Shown here: positions 53,471 through 62,205 of the stretch, piece after piece
Layout: each line of letters begins with the position of its first letter
Position numbering within the stretch: position 1 is the first letter of the stretch
Assembly: GCA_000402655.1 (NCBI GenBank)
Contig: AQSI01000001.1
Location: 248,001 to 312,000 of the forward strand
From: Fidelibacterota bacterium SCGC AAA298-D23
GTDB taxonomy: Bacteria > Fidelibacterota > Marinisomatia > Marinisomatales > Marinisomataceae
Direction of reading: 5' to 3'
DNA length: 64,000 bases
Notes under the pieces: model-generated
The model's database searches: none
What the model saw: only the letters and a program-made list of their open reading frames with translations
Told to the model about the DNA's origin: nothing
Translations under genes and position numbers: made by a program

Positions 53471-54232
53471 ATGGTTTTTGCAAAAAAAAAATGGGGACAA
53501 AATTTTCTAGTTGATAATAATTTATTAGAAAAAATAATCAAAACCATTGATATCAAAAAAGATGATGAAATATTAGAAATAGGTCCAGGACATGGTGCGC
53601 TATCTGAAAAAATTATACAAAAAACTAAAACTCTAAAAATGGTTGAGATTGATCCTGAACTGATTCGAGTAATTGGTCAAAATCCATTACTTTCACCATT
53701 TGAAATTTTTAATCAAGATATCTTAAAAACAAATCTTCAGGAATTGGGTTTAAATAATCCAAAGGTTATTGGAAACATTCCATATAATATTACTTCTCCA
53801 ATTATATTTTGGCTTATTGATTACTTGCCTTACTGGAGTGAATCATATTTAATGGTTCAAAAAGAAGTTGCTCAAAGATTAATAGCCGATATCGGAACCA
53901 AAGATTATAGTCGAATAACAGTAATGACTGGTTTGTATTTTAATATAAAAATATGTTTTTATATTTCTCCGAATGTATTCAATCCAAAGCCAAAAGTTGA
54001 ATCAGCCTTTATATCTATTAAAAAAAATAATAAATATGATTTAAGTAAAATTGATTCAAAGAAATATAGCCAGGTAGTTCGCATGGCTTTTAATCAGAGA
54101 AGAAAAATGTTAAGAAATTCCCTTTCTTCGCTGGAAATAAATAGAGATCAATGTGACGTTGATTTTCAAAGAAGACCAGAACAGCTTACAATAGATGAAT
54201 TCTTGGATATTTCCAATAATATTATATCCTAA
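53471..54232 (+). CDS. rsmA: 16S rRNA (adenine1518/1519-N6) dimethyltransferase
   Basis: 253 residues (KsgA). WGQNFLVDNNLLEKI, EIGPGHGALSEK (SAM motif I) and GNIPYNITSPI (motif IV, NxPY) are all present; C-terminal FNPKPKVESAF matches the family. It dimethylates two adenines of the 3' hairpin of 16S rRNA. A run of ten A bases lies in codons 4-7, probably by chance in this AT-rich DNA. Confidence 0.95.
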   Translation: MVFAKKKWGQNFLVDNNLLEKIIKTIDIKKDDEILEIGPGHGALSEKIIQKTKTLKMVEIDPELIRVIGQNPLLSPFEIFNQDILKTNLQELGLNNPKVIGNIPYNITSPIIFWLIDYLPYWSESYLMVQKEVAQRLIADIGTKDYSRITVMTGLYFNIKICFYISPNVFNPKPKVESAFISIKKNNKYDLSKIDSKKYSQVVRMAFNQRRKMLRNSLSSLEINRDQCDVDFQRRPEQLTIDEFLDISNNIIS

Positions 54233-54269
54233 TTGGCATTTTTGAATTTTATCACTAAGTTTCCGCACG

Positions 54270-54464
54270 ATGATTGAAGTAAACATAAAAGACAATGAAT
54301 CTTTAGAGAGAGCACTTAGACGTTTCAAAAAGAAATGGGAACGCTCTGGTGTACTTAAAGACGTTAAAAGAAAAGCTTTCTATGAAAAGCCTAGCGTTAC
54401 AAAGAGAATTGCCAAAAAACAAACCATTAGAAGAGCAGTTAGACTAGCAAAGTTTAATAACTAA
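54270..54464 (+). CDS. rpsU: 30S ribosomal protein S21
   Basis: 64 residues, strongly basic, with the family core ESLERALRRFKKKWERSGV and a KxxxYEKPSxxRxxK-like stretch (FYEKPSVTKRIAKK). It binds the 16S rRNA 3' region near the Shine-Dalgarno helix. I see no clear ribosome-binding site before its start. Confidence 0.95.
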   Translation: MIEVNIKDNESLERALRRFKKKWERSGVLKDVKRKAFYEKPSVTKRIAKKQTIRRAVRLAKFNN

Positions 54465-54515
54465 TAGTCCATAACTCCTCTTTCAATTCTAATAAAAAAG
54501 TTCTAATCTACAACT

Positions 54516-55829
54516 ATGTTAATTAGAAGTGCATCTGGTCTAAGAGGAATAGCAAAAGATCATTTTACCCCCGAACTAATCGATAAGTACATTTCTGCAT
54601 TTATTACTACCCAAAATATAAAATCATGTGTTATTGGAAGAGATGGCAGACCTTCAGGGAAGCAAATTTCACAATGCGTAATTGATTCGTTTCATAAAAA
54701 TGGAATCAATGTTGAAAACTGTGGTCTTGCAACAACTCCTACCATGCAAGTTATGACAGAAAAAGAACACTATGATGGTGGTATAGTAATTACAGCTAGT
54801 CATAATCCATCTGAGTATAACGGACTAAAGTTTCTGCAATCAGATGGGACATTTTTAAGTCCTGAGCAATGTGAAGAATTATTTAAAGCAGTCGATCAGA
54901 ATGTTTCAATAGTTCAGCCTGATTCGCTTGGAGTAGTTTCAGACTATTCCACAGCAAATGAGGAACATATTGAAAAGGTTTTAGCAGCAATGTGTATTGA
55001 TACTGATAACATTCGAAAAAATAAGTTTAAAGTAGTTATTGATTGTGTAAATGGAGCAGGATCATTCATTTTACCAATGCTTTGTGAAAAATTAGGATGT
55101 GAAGTGATAACAATAAATTGTAATGGAAATGGTGATTTTACTAGAACACCAGAGCCACTGGCTGAAAACTTAAATGAATTAGAGAAAAAAGTTATAAACG
55201 TCGGAGCAGATGTTGGATTTGCTACAGATCCGGATGGAGATAGATTATCAATTATATCAAACAAGGGGAATGCTATCGGTGAAGAGTATACATTGGTCCT
55301 GGCAGTAAAAAATTATTTGAATTATCAAAAGAGTATAGTTGCAACTAATCTGTCAACCTCAATGATGCTTGAGAGTATTGCAAATGAAACTATAAGAACT
55401 AAAATTGGTGAAGCACATGTAGTACAAAAAATGAATGAATTAAATATCCCAATTGGTGGAGAAGGAAACGGAGGAGTGATCCTTAAAGAAGTGCATTTAG
55501 GAAGAGATTCATTAGTTGCAATTTCTATGATTCTAAGTTTATTGTCATCCTCAGGAAAATCAATTAGTGATGAAATTTCTAACATACCGCATTATTTAAT
55601 GATAAAAGATAAGATTCGCATTGATGATAAAATTGATTTTGATAGTCTTGAAACTATATTTGATTGTAACGAAATTAATAAAATAGACGGAATAAAATTT
55701 ATTTGGCCAAATAAATGGATTCATATTAGAAAATCTAATACAGAGCCAATAATTAGAATTTTTGCTGAAGCAAAAAATCAAGATGAAGTTAACGAGTTGA
55801 TAAATACATTAAAAAATTATTTGAAATGA
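54516..55829 (+). CDS. glmM-like: Phosphoglucosamine mutase/phosphomannomutase family
   Basis: 437 residues. TASHNPSEYNGLKFL holds the phosphoserine, DPDGDRLS the metal loop, GEGNGGVI the sugar loop and SNTEPIIRIFAEA the phosphate-binding end. These four blocks define the alpha-D-phosphohexomutases. GlmM (GlcN-6-P to GlcN-1-P) is most likely because no other copy is in view, but phosphomannomutase is possible. Overlaps valS by 4 bases. Confidence 0.87.
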   Translation: MLIRSASGLRGIAKDHFTPELIDKYISAFITTQNIKSCVIGRDGRPSGKQISQCVIDSFHKNGINVENCGLATTPTMQVMTEKEHYDGGIVITASHNPSEYNGLKFLQSDGTFLSPEQCEELFKAVDQNVSIVQPDSLGVVSDYSTANEEHIEKVLAAMCIDTDNIRKNKFKVVIDCVNGAGSFILPMLCEKLGCEVITINCNGNGDFTRTPEPLAENLNELEKKVINVGADVGFATDPDGDRLSIISNKGNAIGEEYTLVLAVKNYLNYQKSIVATNLSTSMMLESIANETIRTKIGEAHVVQKMNELNIPIGGEGNGGVILKEVHLGRDSLVAISMILSLLSSSGKSISDEISNIPHYLMIKDKIRIDDKIDFDSLETIFDCNEINKIDGIKFIWPNKWIHIRKSNTEPIIRIFAEAKNQDEVNELINTLKNYLK

Positions 55830-58450
55830 AGTTATTAGAAAAAAAACACAACCCTTCAGATATTGAGGGTAAGTGGTATAAGTACTGGCTTGAAAAAAAA
55901 TATTTTTCAAGTCAGGAATCTGAAAACCATTATACGATTGTAATACCTCCACCAAATGTTACCGGAAAGCTTCATATGGGACATGTACTTAATAATACTA
56001 TTCAAGATATTTTAATTAGAAAAGCTAGAATGGAAGGAAAAAATGCATGTTGGATTCCTGGTACAGATCATGCGTCAATTGCTACTGAATCAAAGGTAAC
56101 CAAAATGCTTGAAGAGCAGGGAATTAGTAAAAAAGATTTAACGAGAGAAGAGTTTTTAAAACATGCTTGGGAATGGAAAGAAGAATATGGTGGTACTATC
56201 ATTAATCAACTTCAAAAACTAGGGTGTTCGTGTGATTGGGATAAAACTAGTTTTACTATGGATGAAGATTATTCTAAAGCTGTTTTAGAGTCTTTTGTTC
56301 AACTATATAATAAAGGATTGATTTATAAAGGCAGTAAGCTAGTAAACTGGTGTCCAAAGTCACAGACCGCTCTAAGTGATGAAGAAGTCATGTTTAAAGA
56401 AGTAAATGGGAATCTTTGGTATATCAAGTATGCTATTAATGACTCAGACGCTTTTATAGAGATTGCAACAACAAGACCGGAAACTATGTTAGGCGATACT
56501 GCTATAGCAGTGAATCCTAATGATAAAAGATATAAAGAATTAATAGGTAAGACAGCATTATTACCATTAGTTGGTAGAAGTATTCCTATTATAGCAGATA
56601 ATATGGTAGATCCTGAATTTGGAACAGGCTGTGTTAAAATTACACCTGCACATGATTTGAATGATTATGAAGTTGGAATAAAGCATAATCTCGAGATGAT
56701 TAATATTATGAACCCAGATAGTTCTATTAGCGATAAAGCTCCAGAAGAGTATAGAGGGATGTCAAGGGAGGATGCTAGAAAGCAAATTGTTTCTGATTTA
56801 AAAGACATAAATCATCTAATTAAAGAAGAGGATTATGTTCATAAGGTTGGATATTCAGAACGAGGAAATGTTCCAATTGAATATTATTTATCTGAGCAAT
56901 GGTTTTTAAAAATGGAAGATTTAGCTAAGCCGGCAATTAGTGCAGTTAGAAATAAAGAAATAAATTTTTATCCAAATCATTGGGTTAAAACTTACAATCA
57001 TTGGATGGATAATATTCAAGATTGGTGTATAAGCAGACAACTTTATTGGGGGCATCAAATACCTGTATGGTATAAAAAAGATGCTGATAGATCTAATCAA
57101 GATAATTGGTTTGTTTCAACCACACCACCTACAGATTTGGAAAATTGGGAGCAGGATAATGATGTTTTAGATACATGGTTTAGTTCATGGTTGTGGCCTT
57201 TTGCAGTTCATGGTTGGCCAGACATAAAAACCACAAAATATTTTCCAACTAATGCACTGGTTACTGGCCCAGATATAATTTTCTTTTGGGTAGCAAGAAT
57301 GATTATGTCAGGTTATGAGTTTATGGGTGATTTGCCATTCAAAGATGTTTATTTCACGAGTATTTTAAGAGATGATAAGGGCAGAAAATTAAGTAAGTCT
57401 TTAGGGAACTCTCCTGACCCAATAACATTATTTGAAAAATATGGTACTGATGCAACTAGATTTTCTATAATGTTGATGTCACCGCAGGGTTCCGATGTAT
57501 ATTTTTCTGAGAATGGAATTGAAGTTGGAAGAAATTTTATGACCAAGATTTGGAATGCTAGTAGATTTATTATGCTTAATCATGAAGATTCATTTTCAGA
57601 TGAAATCAATATTGAAAAATTAGATAATTTTGATATATGGATTCTTGATTCGCTTGACGAAACAGTTAGTGAAGTCAATAAATACTTTGACAAATATCAG
57701 TTTAATGAAGCAATAAAAAAGATTTATGATTTTACATGGAATGAGTTTTGTAATTGGTATATAGAAATTGTAAAACACAGATTTAGAGAGGGAGATTTTG
57801 ATACAAAAAGTAACTCGTTTAATATTTCAAAAAAAATAATTAAGAAAATTGTATTATTATTACACCCAATTGCACCATTTATATCTGAAGAAATTTGGAA
57901 TCACCTAAAAGATGATAATGAACAAGATATTATTATATCATCTTGGCCAAAAACTAAAAATAGTGATATAAGTCATAACAAAGATGAAATATCAGATTTT
58001 AAAGAAATAGTTACTTCAATTAGAACTATCCGCTCTGAATTAAACATTCCACCGTCAAAAAAAATTGATGTTATAGCTTATACAAAAAATGAATTAATTA
58101 AGAGTAGATTAAATTCATTAGTTGATTTAATTAAATCTTTATCAAATTCTGAAAATTTGAATTTGAGTTTAGAAAAAGAAAAGCCTGAAAACTCTGCAGT
58201 AGCTGTTTGCAAATCAGTGGAGCTATATATCCCTTTAGGTGATTTAGTCGATAAAGATGAAGAACTCGCTAAGCTTAATAAGAGATTAAGTGAACTAGAT
58301 TCCTTTATTTTATCAATTGAAAATAAGCTTTCAAATGATGATTTTATCAGTAAAGCTCCTGAAAATATTGTTAGTGGCGAAAAAAATAAACTAAACGATT
58401 TTCTTGTTGAAAGAACAAAAATTCTTTCTAATATTGAGGTATTAAAATGA
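55826..58450 (+). CDS. valS: Valyl-tRNA synthetase
   Basis: 874 residues. PPPNVTGKLHMGH (HIGH variant), WIPGTDHASIATE, the editing segment TTRPETMLGDTAIAVNP, and KLSKS (521-525) are clear. A C-terminal coiled coil (about 800-870) is the usual ValS tail. It charges valine and edits threonine. Confidence 0.96.
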   Translation: MKLLEKKHNPSDIEGKWYKYWLEKKYFSSQESENHYTIVIPPPNVTGKLHMGHVLNNTIQDILIRKARMEGKNACWIPGTDHASIATESKVTKMLEEQGISKKDLTREEFLKHAWEWKEEYGGTIINQLQKLGCSCDWDKTSFTMDEDYSKAVLESFVQLYNKGLIYKGSKLVNWCPKSQTALSDEEVMFKEVNGNLWYIKYAINDSDAFIEIATTRPETMLGDTAIAVNPNDKRYKELIGKTALLPLVGRSIPIIADNMVDPEFGTGCVKITPAHDLNDYEVGIKHNLEMINIMNPDSSISDKAPEEYRGMSREDARKQIVSDLKDINHLIKEEDYVHKVGYSERGNVPIEYYLSEQWFLKMEDLAKPAISAVRNKEINFYPNHWVKTYNHWMDNIQDWCISRQLYWGHQIPVWYKKDADRSNQDNWFVSTTPPTDLENWEQDNDVLDTWFSSWLWPFAVHGWPDIKTTKYFPTNALVTGPDIIFFWVARMIMSGYEFMGDLPFKDVYFTSILRDDKGRKLSKSLGNSPDPITLFEKYGTDATRFSIMLMSPQGSDVYFSENGIEVGRNFMTKIWNASRFIMLNHEDSFSDEINIEKLDNFDIWILDSLDETVSEVNKYFDKYQFNEAIKKIYDFTWNEFCNWYIEIVKHRFREGDFDTKSNSFNISKKIIKKIVLLLHPIAPFISEEIWNHLKDDNEQDIIISSWPKTKNSDISHNKDEISDFKEIVTSIRTIRSELNIPPSKKIDVIAYTKNELIKSRLNSLVDLIKSLSNSENLNLSLEKEKPENSAVAVCKSVELYIPLGDLVDKDEELAKLNKRLSELDSFILSIENKLSNDDFISKAPENIVSGEKNKLNDFLVERTKILSNIEVLK

Positions 58451-59775
58451 AAAAAATAATTTTCACACTTTTTTTTGTCAGTTTTGTATTGGCACAGACA
58501 GAATCATCAAATAGATCATTAACAATTTATAAAGATAATTTCGCTGTTATTAATGAACCAATAATATGGAATGTAAAGCCTGGAAAGAACGTCGTTTCTT
58601 TTTCAAATGTATCAAAAAACTTACTTTTTGACTCGCCTGTATTAAATATTCAGGGAGTACAAGTATTATCACAAACATTAAATAAAAATTTTACTTCATC
58701 TGATGCATATTTAAGAAATAGCATTGGCTCGCCAATTGAGATAATTCCTGTAAGTGGCAGTAGAACAGAAGGTTTACTAATGGATATTAATAGTTCCAAT
58801 ATTTCAGTAAAAACAGGTAAGGGACTTGCTGTCTTCCAAAGATCTCAACTACTTTCTTTTTCGTTAAAATCAAATAATGTTCAAGACAAGTTTACACCTG
58901 AGATAGTTTGGGAATTAGCTTCTGATGAAGATAAATCTGTTAATGCGGAATTAACTTATATTACTTCGGGATTTTCTTGGAAACCAATTTACACTCTTAC
59001 AATTAATGGTGATGATTCTAAAGCAACGCTTGCTGTAAATGCGGAAGTATCCAATAAAACAAATACAAGCCTATTTGCCACAAATATTAGCGTTGTTGAA
59101 GGTAATGTTCCATTACAGTCTAAATCTAAAAATATTTCATATCAAATGATGGAATCTAGAAATGCTATGGACAATAGAAATACTTTAGGTGATTTTTATA
59201 TTTTTGATATTGGTTTAAATATGAAGCTAGATTCGATGCAATCTGTACAATTACCTATGATGGAGCAAAGAGAAATTACTTATGACAAAAAGTACGTATT
59301 CCAAAATTCTGAAAGAGATCAAGGGGATGAACCTTTAAGTGTTGAAGTTTCATTCGAAAATTCAGCTTCTAATAATTTAGAGCTTCCGCTTCCATCCGGT
59401 ATTTTATTTTTATATGAGAAAGACGATCTTAATTCAATGAGATTTATCGGTAGAAATTCACTCACTCAACTTTATAAAGGAGGAGTAGCAATTTTAGATG
59501 GTGGTAAAGCATTTGATATAATTGGAAAAAGAAGAATTTTAAATTTCGATAGACAAACAAATAGCGAAGAATCTACTATATCACTACAAATTCTCAATTC
59601 AAGTGACAAGTCAATAAAGGTAAAAGCAGTAGAAAATATTTTTGGAGATTGGGTCATCAAAGAATCTTCTTCAATGTATATTAAAGAAGATGCATCTACT
59701 ATATATTTCCCATTAGAAATTGAACCTGGCCAATCTGAGCTTATAACATACACCTACAAAAAAGAATGGAAGTAA
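58447..59775 (+). CDS. DUF4139 domain exported protein
   Basis: 442 residues with a signal peptide (to about residue 16, LAQ). LTIYKDNFAVINEPI near the start and TYITSGFSWKPIYTLTIN and LFATNISVVEGNVPL in the middle resemble DUF4139, and the C-terminal part continues as beta-rich repeats ending LVTYTYK-like. The family is found in envelopes of many bacteria (sometimes named mucoidy inhibitor-like). It overlaps valS by 4 bases. Function unknown. Confidence 0.75.
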   Translation: MKKIIFTLFFVSFVLAQTESSNRSLTIYKDNFAVINEPIIWNVKPGKNVVSFSNVSKNLLFDSPVLNIQGVQVLSQTLNKNFTSSDAYLRNSIGSPIEIIPVSGSRTEGLLMDINSSNISVKTGKGLAVFQRSQLLSFSLKSNNVQDKFTPEIVWELASDEDKSVNAELTYITSGFSWKPIYTLTINGDDSKATLAVNAEVSNKTNTSLFATNISVVEGNVPLQSKSKNISYQMMESRNAMDNRNTLGDFYIFDIGLNMKLDSMQSVQLPMMEQREITYDKKYVFQNSERDQGDEPLSVEVSFENSASNNLELPLPSGILFLYEKDDLNSMRFIGRNSLTQLYKGGVAILDGGKAFDIIGKRRILNFDRQTNSEESTISLQILNSSDKSIKVKAVENIFGDWVIKESSSMYIKEDASTIYFPLEIEPGQSELITYTYKKEWK

Positions 59776-59781
59776 TGTCTT

Positions 59782-61881
59782 TTGAGCGAAGCTTTACAAA
59801 ATTCTAATACGTTAGATACCCCAATACAATTTATAAAGGGCGTAGGCCCAAAAAGAGCTGAAGTACTTCATTCATTAGGTATATCCACAATAAAAGATCT
59901 GCTTTACTATTTTCCAAGAAAGTATGTTGATAGAACATCACTTTCTACAATTGGATCAATTCAGGAAGGTGATGAGGTAAATTTGGTTGGAAGAGTTAAA
60001 TCAGTCAACCTAAGAAGGATGAAAAAGGGAAATTTTGTTACAGCCAATGTAGCAGATCATACGGGTTCAATACGATTAATGTGGTTTAACGCCGCTGATT
60101 ATATTCATCAATCTTTAAAAGTTGGTGATTTACTTACAATGCATGGTAAAGTTGCAGCATATAAAGGAAGTCATCAGATTGTTCATCCAGAATATGATAA
60201 ACTAAATGCCAATGAAATTTCTTTAACAACTGGATTTATTATTCCTGTTTATCCCCTAACAGATGATTTAAAAAAATCAGGGTTGGAAAACAGAAATCTA
60301 AGAAAAATTATTTATCTTGCTTTACAATCTGTTGAAAATATAGATGATCACTTTGACACTGATTTAAGAGAGCAATTCGATATTCAAGATTTAAATACAG
60401 CATTACGAAACATTCATTATCCAAAAGACTTTGTGTCTTTAGAAAAATCAGTTCATCGTTTAAAATATGATGAGCACTTTTTCTTGCAGTTACTGTTGGC
60501 CAAAAGAAAAAGTAAAATTAAAGAAAATAAATATGATTCTATAAAATTCAAGACGAAAAGTTATAATAAGATTTTAAAAAATTTACATTTTGAATTAACC
60601 GGTAGCCAACAACTATCTTTACGAGAAATAGTTGATGATTTTCTTTCCGAAAATCCAATGAATAGAATGATTCAGGGTGATGTTGGGTGTGGTAAAACAA
60701 TAGTATCAATTCTTGCTTCTGCAATTGTAGTTGATAATAATTATCAGGTAGCCATTATGGCCCCTACAGATCTTTTATCCAAGCAATTATTTAAAAATTT
60801 TAAATCTCAATTTGAATCAATAGGTGTAGAATGTACTTTATTAGTTGGAAGTTTAAAGCCAAAAGAAAAAAATAAGGTTCTTGGTGAGATTAAATCAGGT
60901 AAATCCAATATTATTATCGGAACTCATGCTTTATTTCAAAAAGATGTTATTTTTAATAATTTAGGTTTTGTTGTTATTGACGAGCAACACCGATTTGGAG
61001 TTAATCAAAGACAGAAGTTATTATCAAAATCTAATAATCCAAATCTTATGGCTATGACAGCTACTCCAATACCTAGAACATTAGCTATAACATATAATGG
61101 CGATATGGATTTATCAATCATTGATGAATTACCTAAAAATAGACCAGATATTCACACTTCGTTTATTGAAAAAGAAAATCTATCTACTGCTTTTAATTTT
61201 ATTAGGGAAAAAGTTGAAGATGGTGGACAAACAATTATAGTCTATCCTTTGATTAATGAAAGTGAGAAACAAGATTTATCTGCAGCTGTTGAATCATACG
61301 AATACTTAAGGGATAACATATTTCCTGATTTAACTGTGGGTTTAATGCATGGAAAATTAGAAGATGAAAATAAAAATCTTGAAATGAAGAACTTTATGAA
61401 AGGTGAGATAGATATATTAGTATCAACAACAGTAGTTGAAGTTGGTATTGATAATCCTAATGTTAATGTAATGCTTATTAATAATTCAGAGCGATTCGGG
61501 TTGAGTCAATTACATCAGTTACGTGGACGAGTAGGTAGAGGAACTATGGAAAGTTATTGTCTATTATGTAGCGATAGTGAATCACCAAAAACAAAAGAAA
61601 GATTAAGTATCATTGTCAATTCAAGAAATGGATTTGAAATTGCGGATGAAGATTTAAAATTAAGAGGTCCTGGAGAATTTTTTGGCGAAAAGCAAAGTGG
61701 TTTCGTAAAATTTAAAATTGCTGATTTAATTACAGATGGTCCCATTATACGAGATGCTAGAATGAAAGCTTTCGAAATTATAAAGAATGATGCAAATTTG
61801 AGCCAAGAAAATCATTCTTTCATCAAACAAAAGTTTGATAATGAATATTTAAAGTTATTTTTAAAAACAACAGTAAACTGA
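59782..61881 (+). CDS. recG: ATP-dependent DNA helicase RecG
   Basis: 699 residues, probable TTG start (no in-frame ATG nearby). OB-fold wedge in the first 170 residues (LYYFPRKYVDRT), then helicase motifs GDVGCGKT (I), IDEQHRFG (II), MTATPIPRTLA (III) and QLRGRVGRG (VI), plus the C-terminal LRGPGEFFG. It remodels stalled forks and Holliday junctions. Confidence 0.95.
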   Translation: MSEALQNSNTLDTPIQFIKGVGPKRAEVLHSLGISTIKDLLYYFPRKYVDRTSLSTIGSIQEGDEVNLVGRVKSVNLRRMKKGNFVTANVADHTGSIRLMWFNAADYIHQSLKVGDLLTMHGKVAAYKGSHQIVHPEYDKLNANEISLTTGFIIPVYPLTDDLKKSGLENRNLRKIIYLALQSVENIDDHFDTDLREQFDIQDLNTALRNIHYPKDFVSLEKSVHRLKYDEHFFLQLLLAKRKSKIKENKYDSIKFKTKSYNKILKNLHFELTGSQQLSLREIVDDFLSENPMNRMIQGDVGCGKTIVSILASAIVVDNNYQVAIMAPTDLLSKQLFKNFKSQFESIGVECTLLVGSLKPKEKNKVLGEIKSGKSNIIIGTHALFQKDVIFNNLGFVVIDEQHRFGVNQRQKLLSKSNNPNLMAMTATPIPRTLAITYNGDMDLSIIDELPKNRPDIHTSFIEKENLSTAFNFIREKVEDGGQTIIVYPLINESEKQDLSAAVESYEYLRDNIFPDLTVGLMHGKLEDENKNLEMKNFMKGEIDILVSTTVVEVGIDNPNVNVMLINNSERFGLSQLHQLRGRVGRGTMESYCLLCSDSESPKTKERLSIIVNSRNGFEIADEDLKLRGPGEFFGEKQSGFVKFKIADLITDGPIIRDARMKAFEIIKNDANLSQENHSFIKQKFDNEYLKLFLKTTVN

Positions 61882-61888
61882 GGAATAA

Positions 61889-62203
61889 ATGAAAGAAAAA
61901 CCAACAGAAAAACAATTATTTGACGCTTTAATATCTCAAACAGCATATGGAATTTGGGTCTCATTAGGCAAACTACAGAACCCGGTTAGTGGAGAAACTT
62001 CTATTGATCTTACACAAGCATCTATTCAAATAGATATGTTAGATATGATAAATAATAAAATGCATGCTAGTCTTACTGATGAAGAAAGAGAATATATCGA
62101 TAAGGTGTTGGCTGAAGCGAAAATGAATTATCTTGAAGTTGAAAAAAATGAAGATACTAAAGATAATTCAGAAGAAGAAAATAAAGAAGAACCTAAAGCA
62201 TAA
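61889..62203 (+). CDS. DUF1844 family protein
   Basis: 104 residues. SLGKLQNPVSGETSIDLTQASIQIDMLDMINNK is the DUF1844 core, a small helical cytoplasmic family of unknown function; the C-terminal third is acidic and disordered (many E/D/N). TGAGGA precedes the start. It lies between recG and the DUF2723 gene. Confidence 0.85.
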   Translation: MKEKPTEKQLFDALISQTAYGIWVSLGKLQNPVSGETSIDLTQASIQIDMLDMINNKMHASLTDEEREYIDKVLAEAKMNYLEVEKNEDTKDNSEEENKEEPKA

Positions 62204-62205
62204 CT

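Noticed and set aside
53482..53491. Run of ten A bases in rsmA, and T9/A9 runs in the flippase (about 25835) and acyltransferase (about 3438), as possible phase-variation tracts
   Set aside because: Such runs are expected in DNA this AT-rich and also occur in a housekeeping rRNA methylase, where switching makes no sense.
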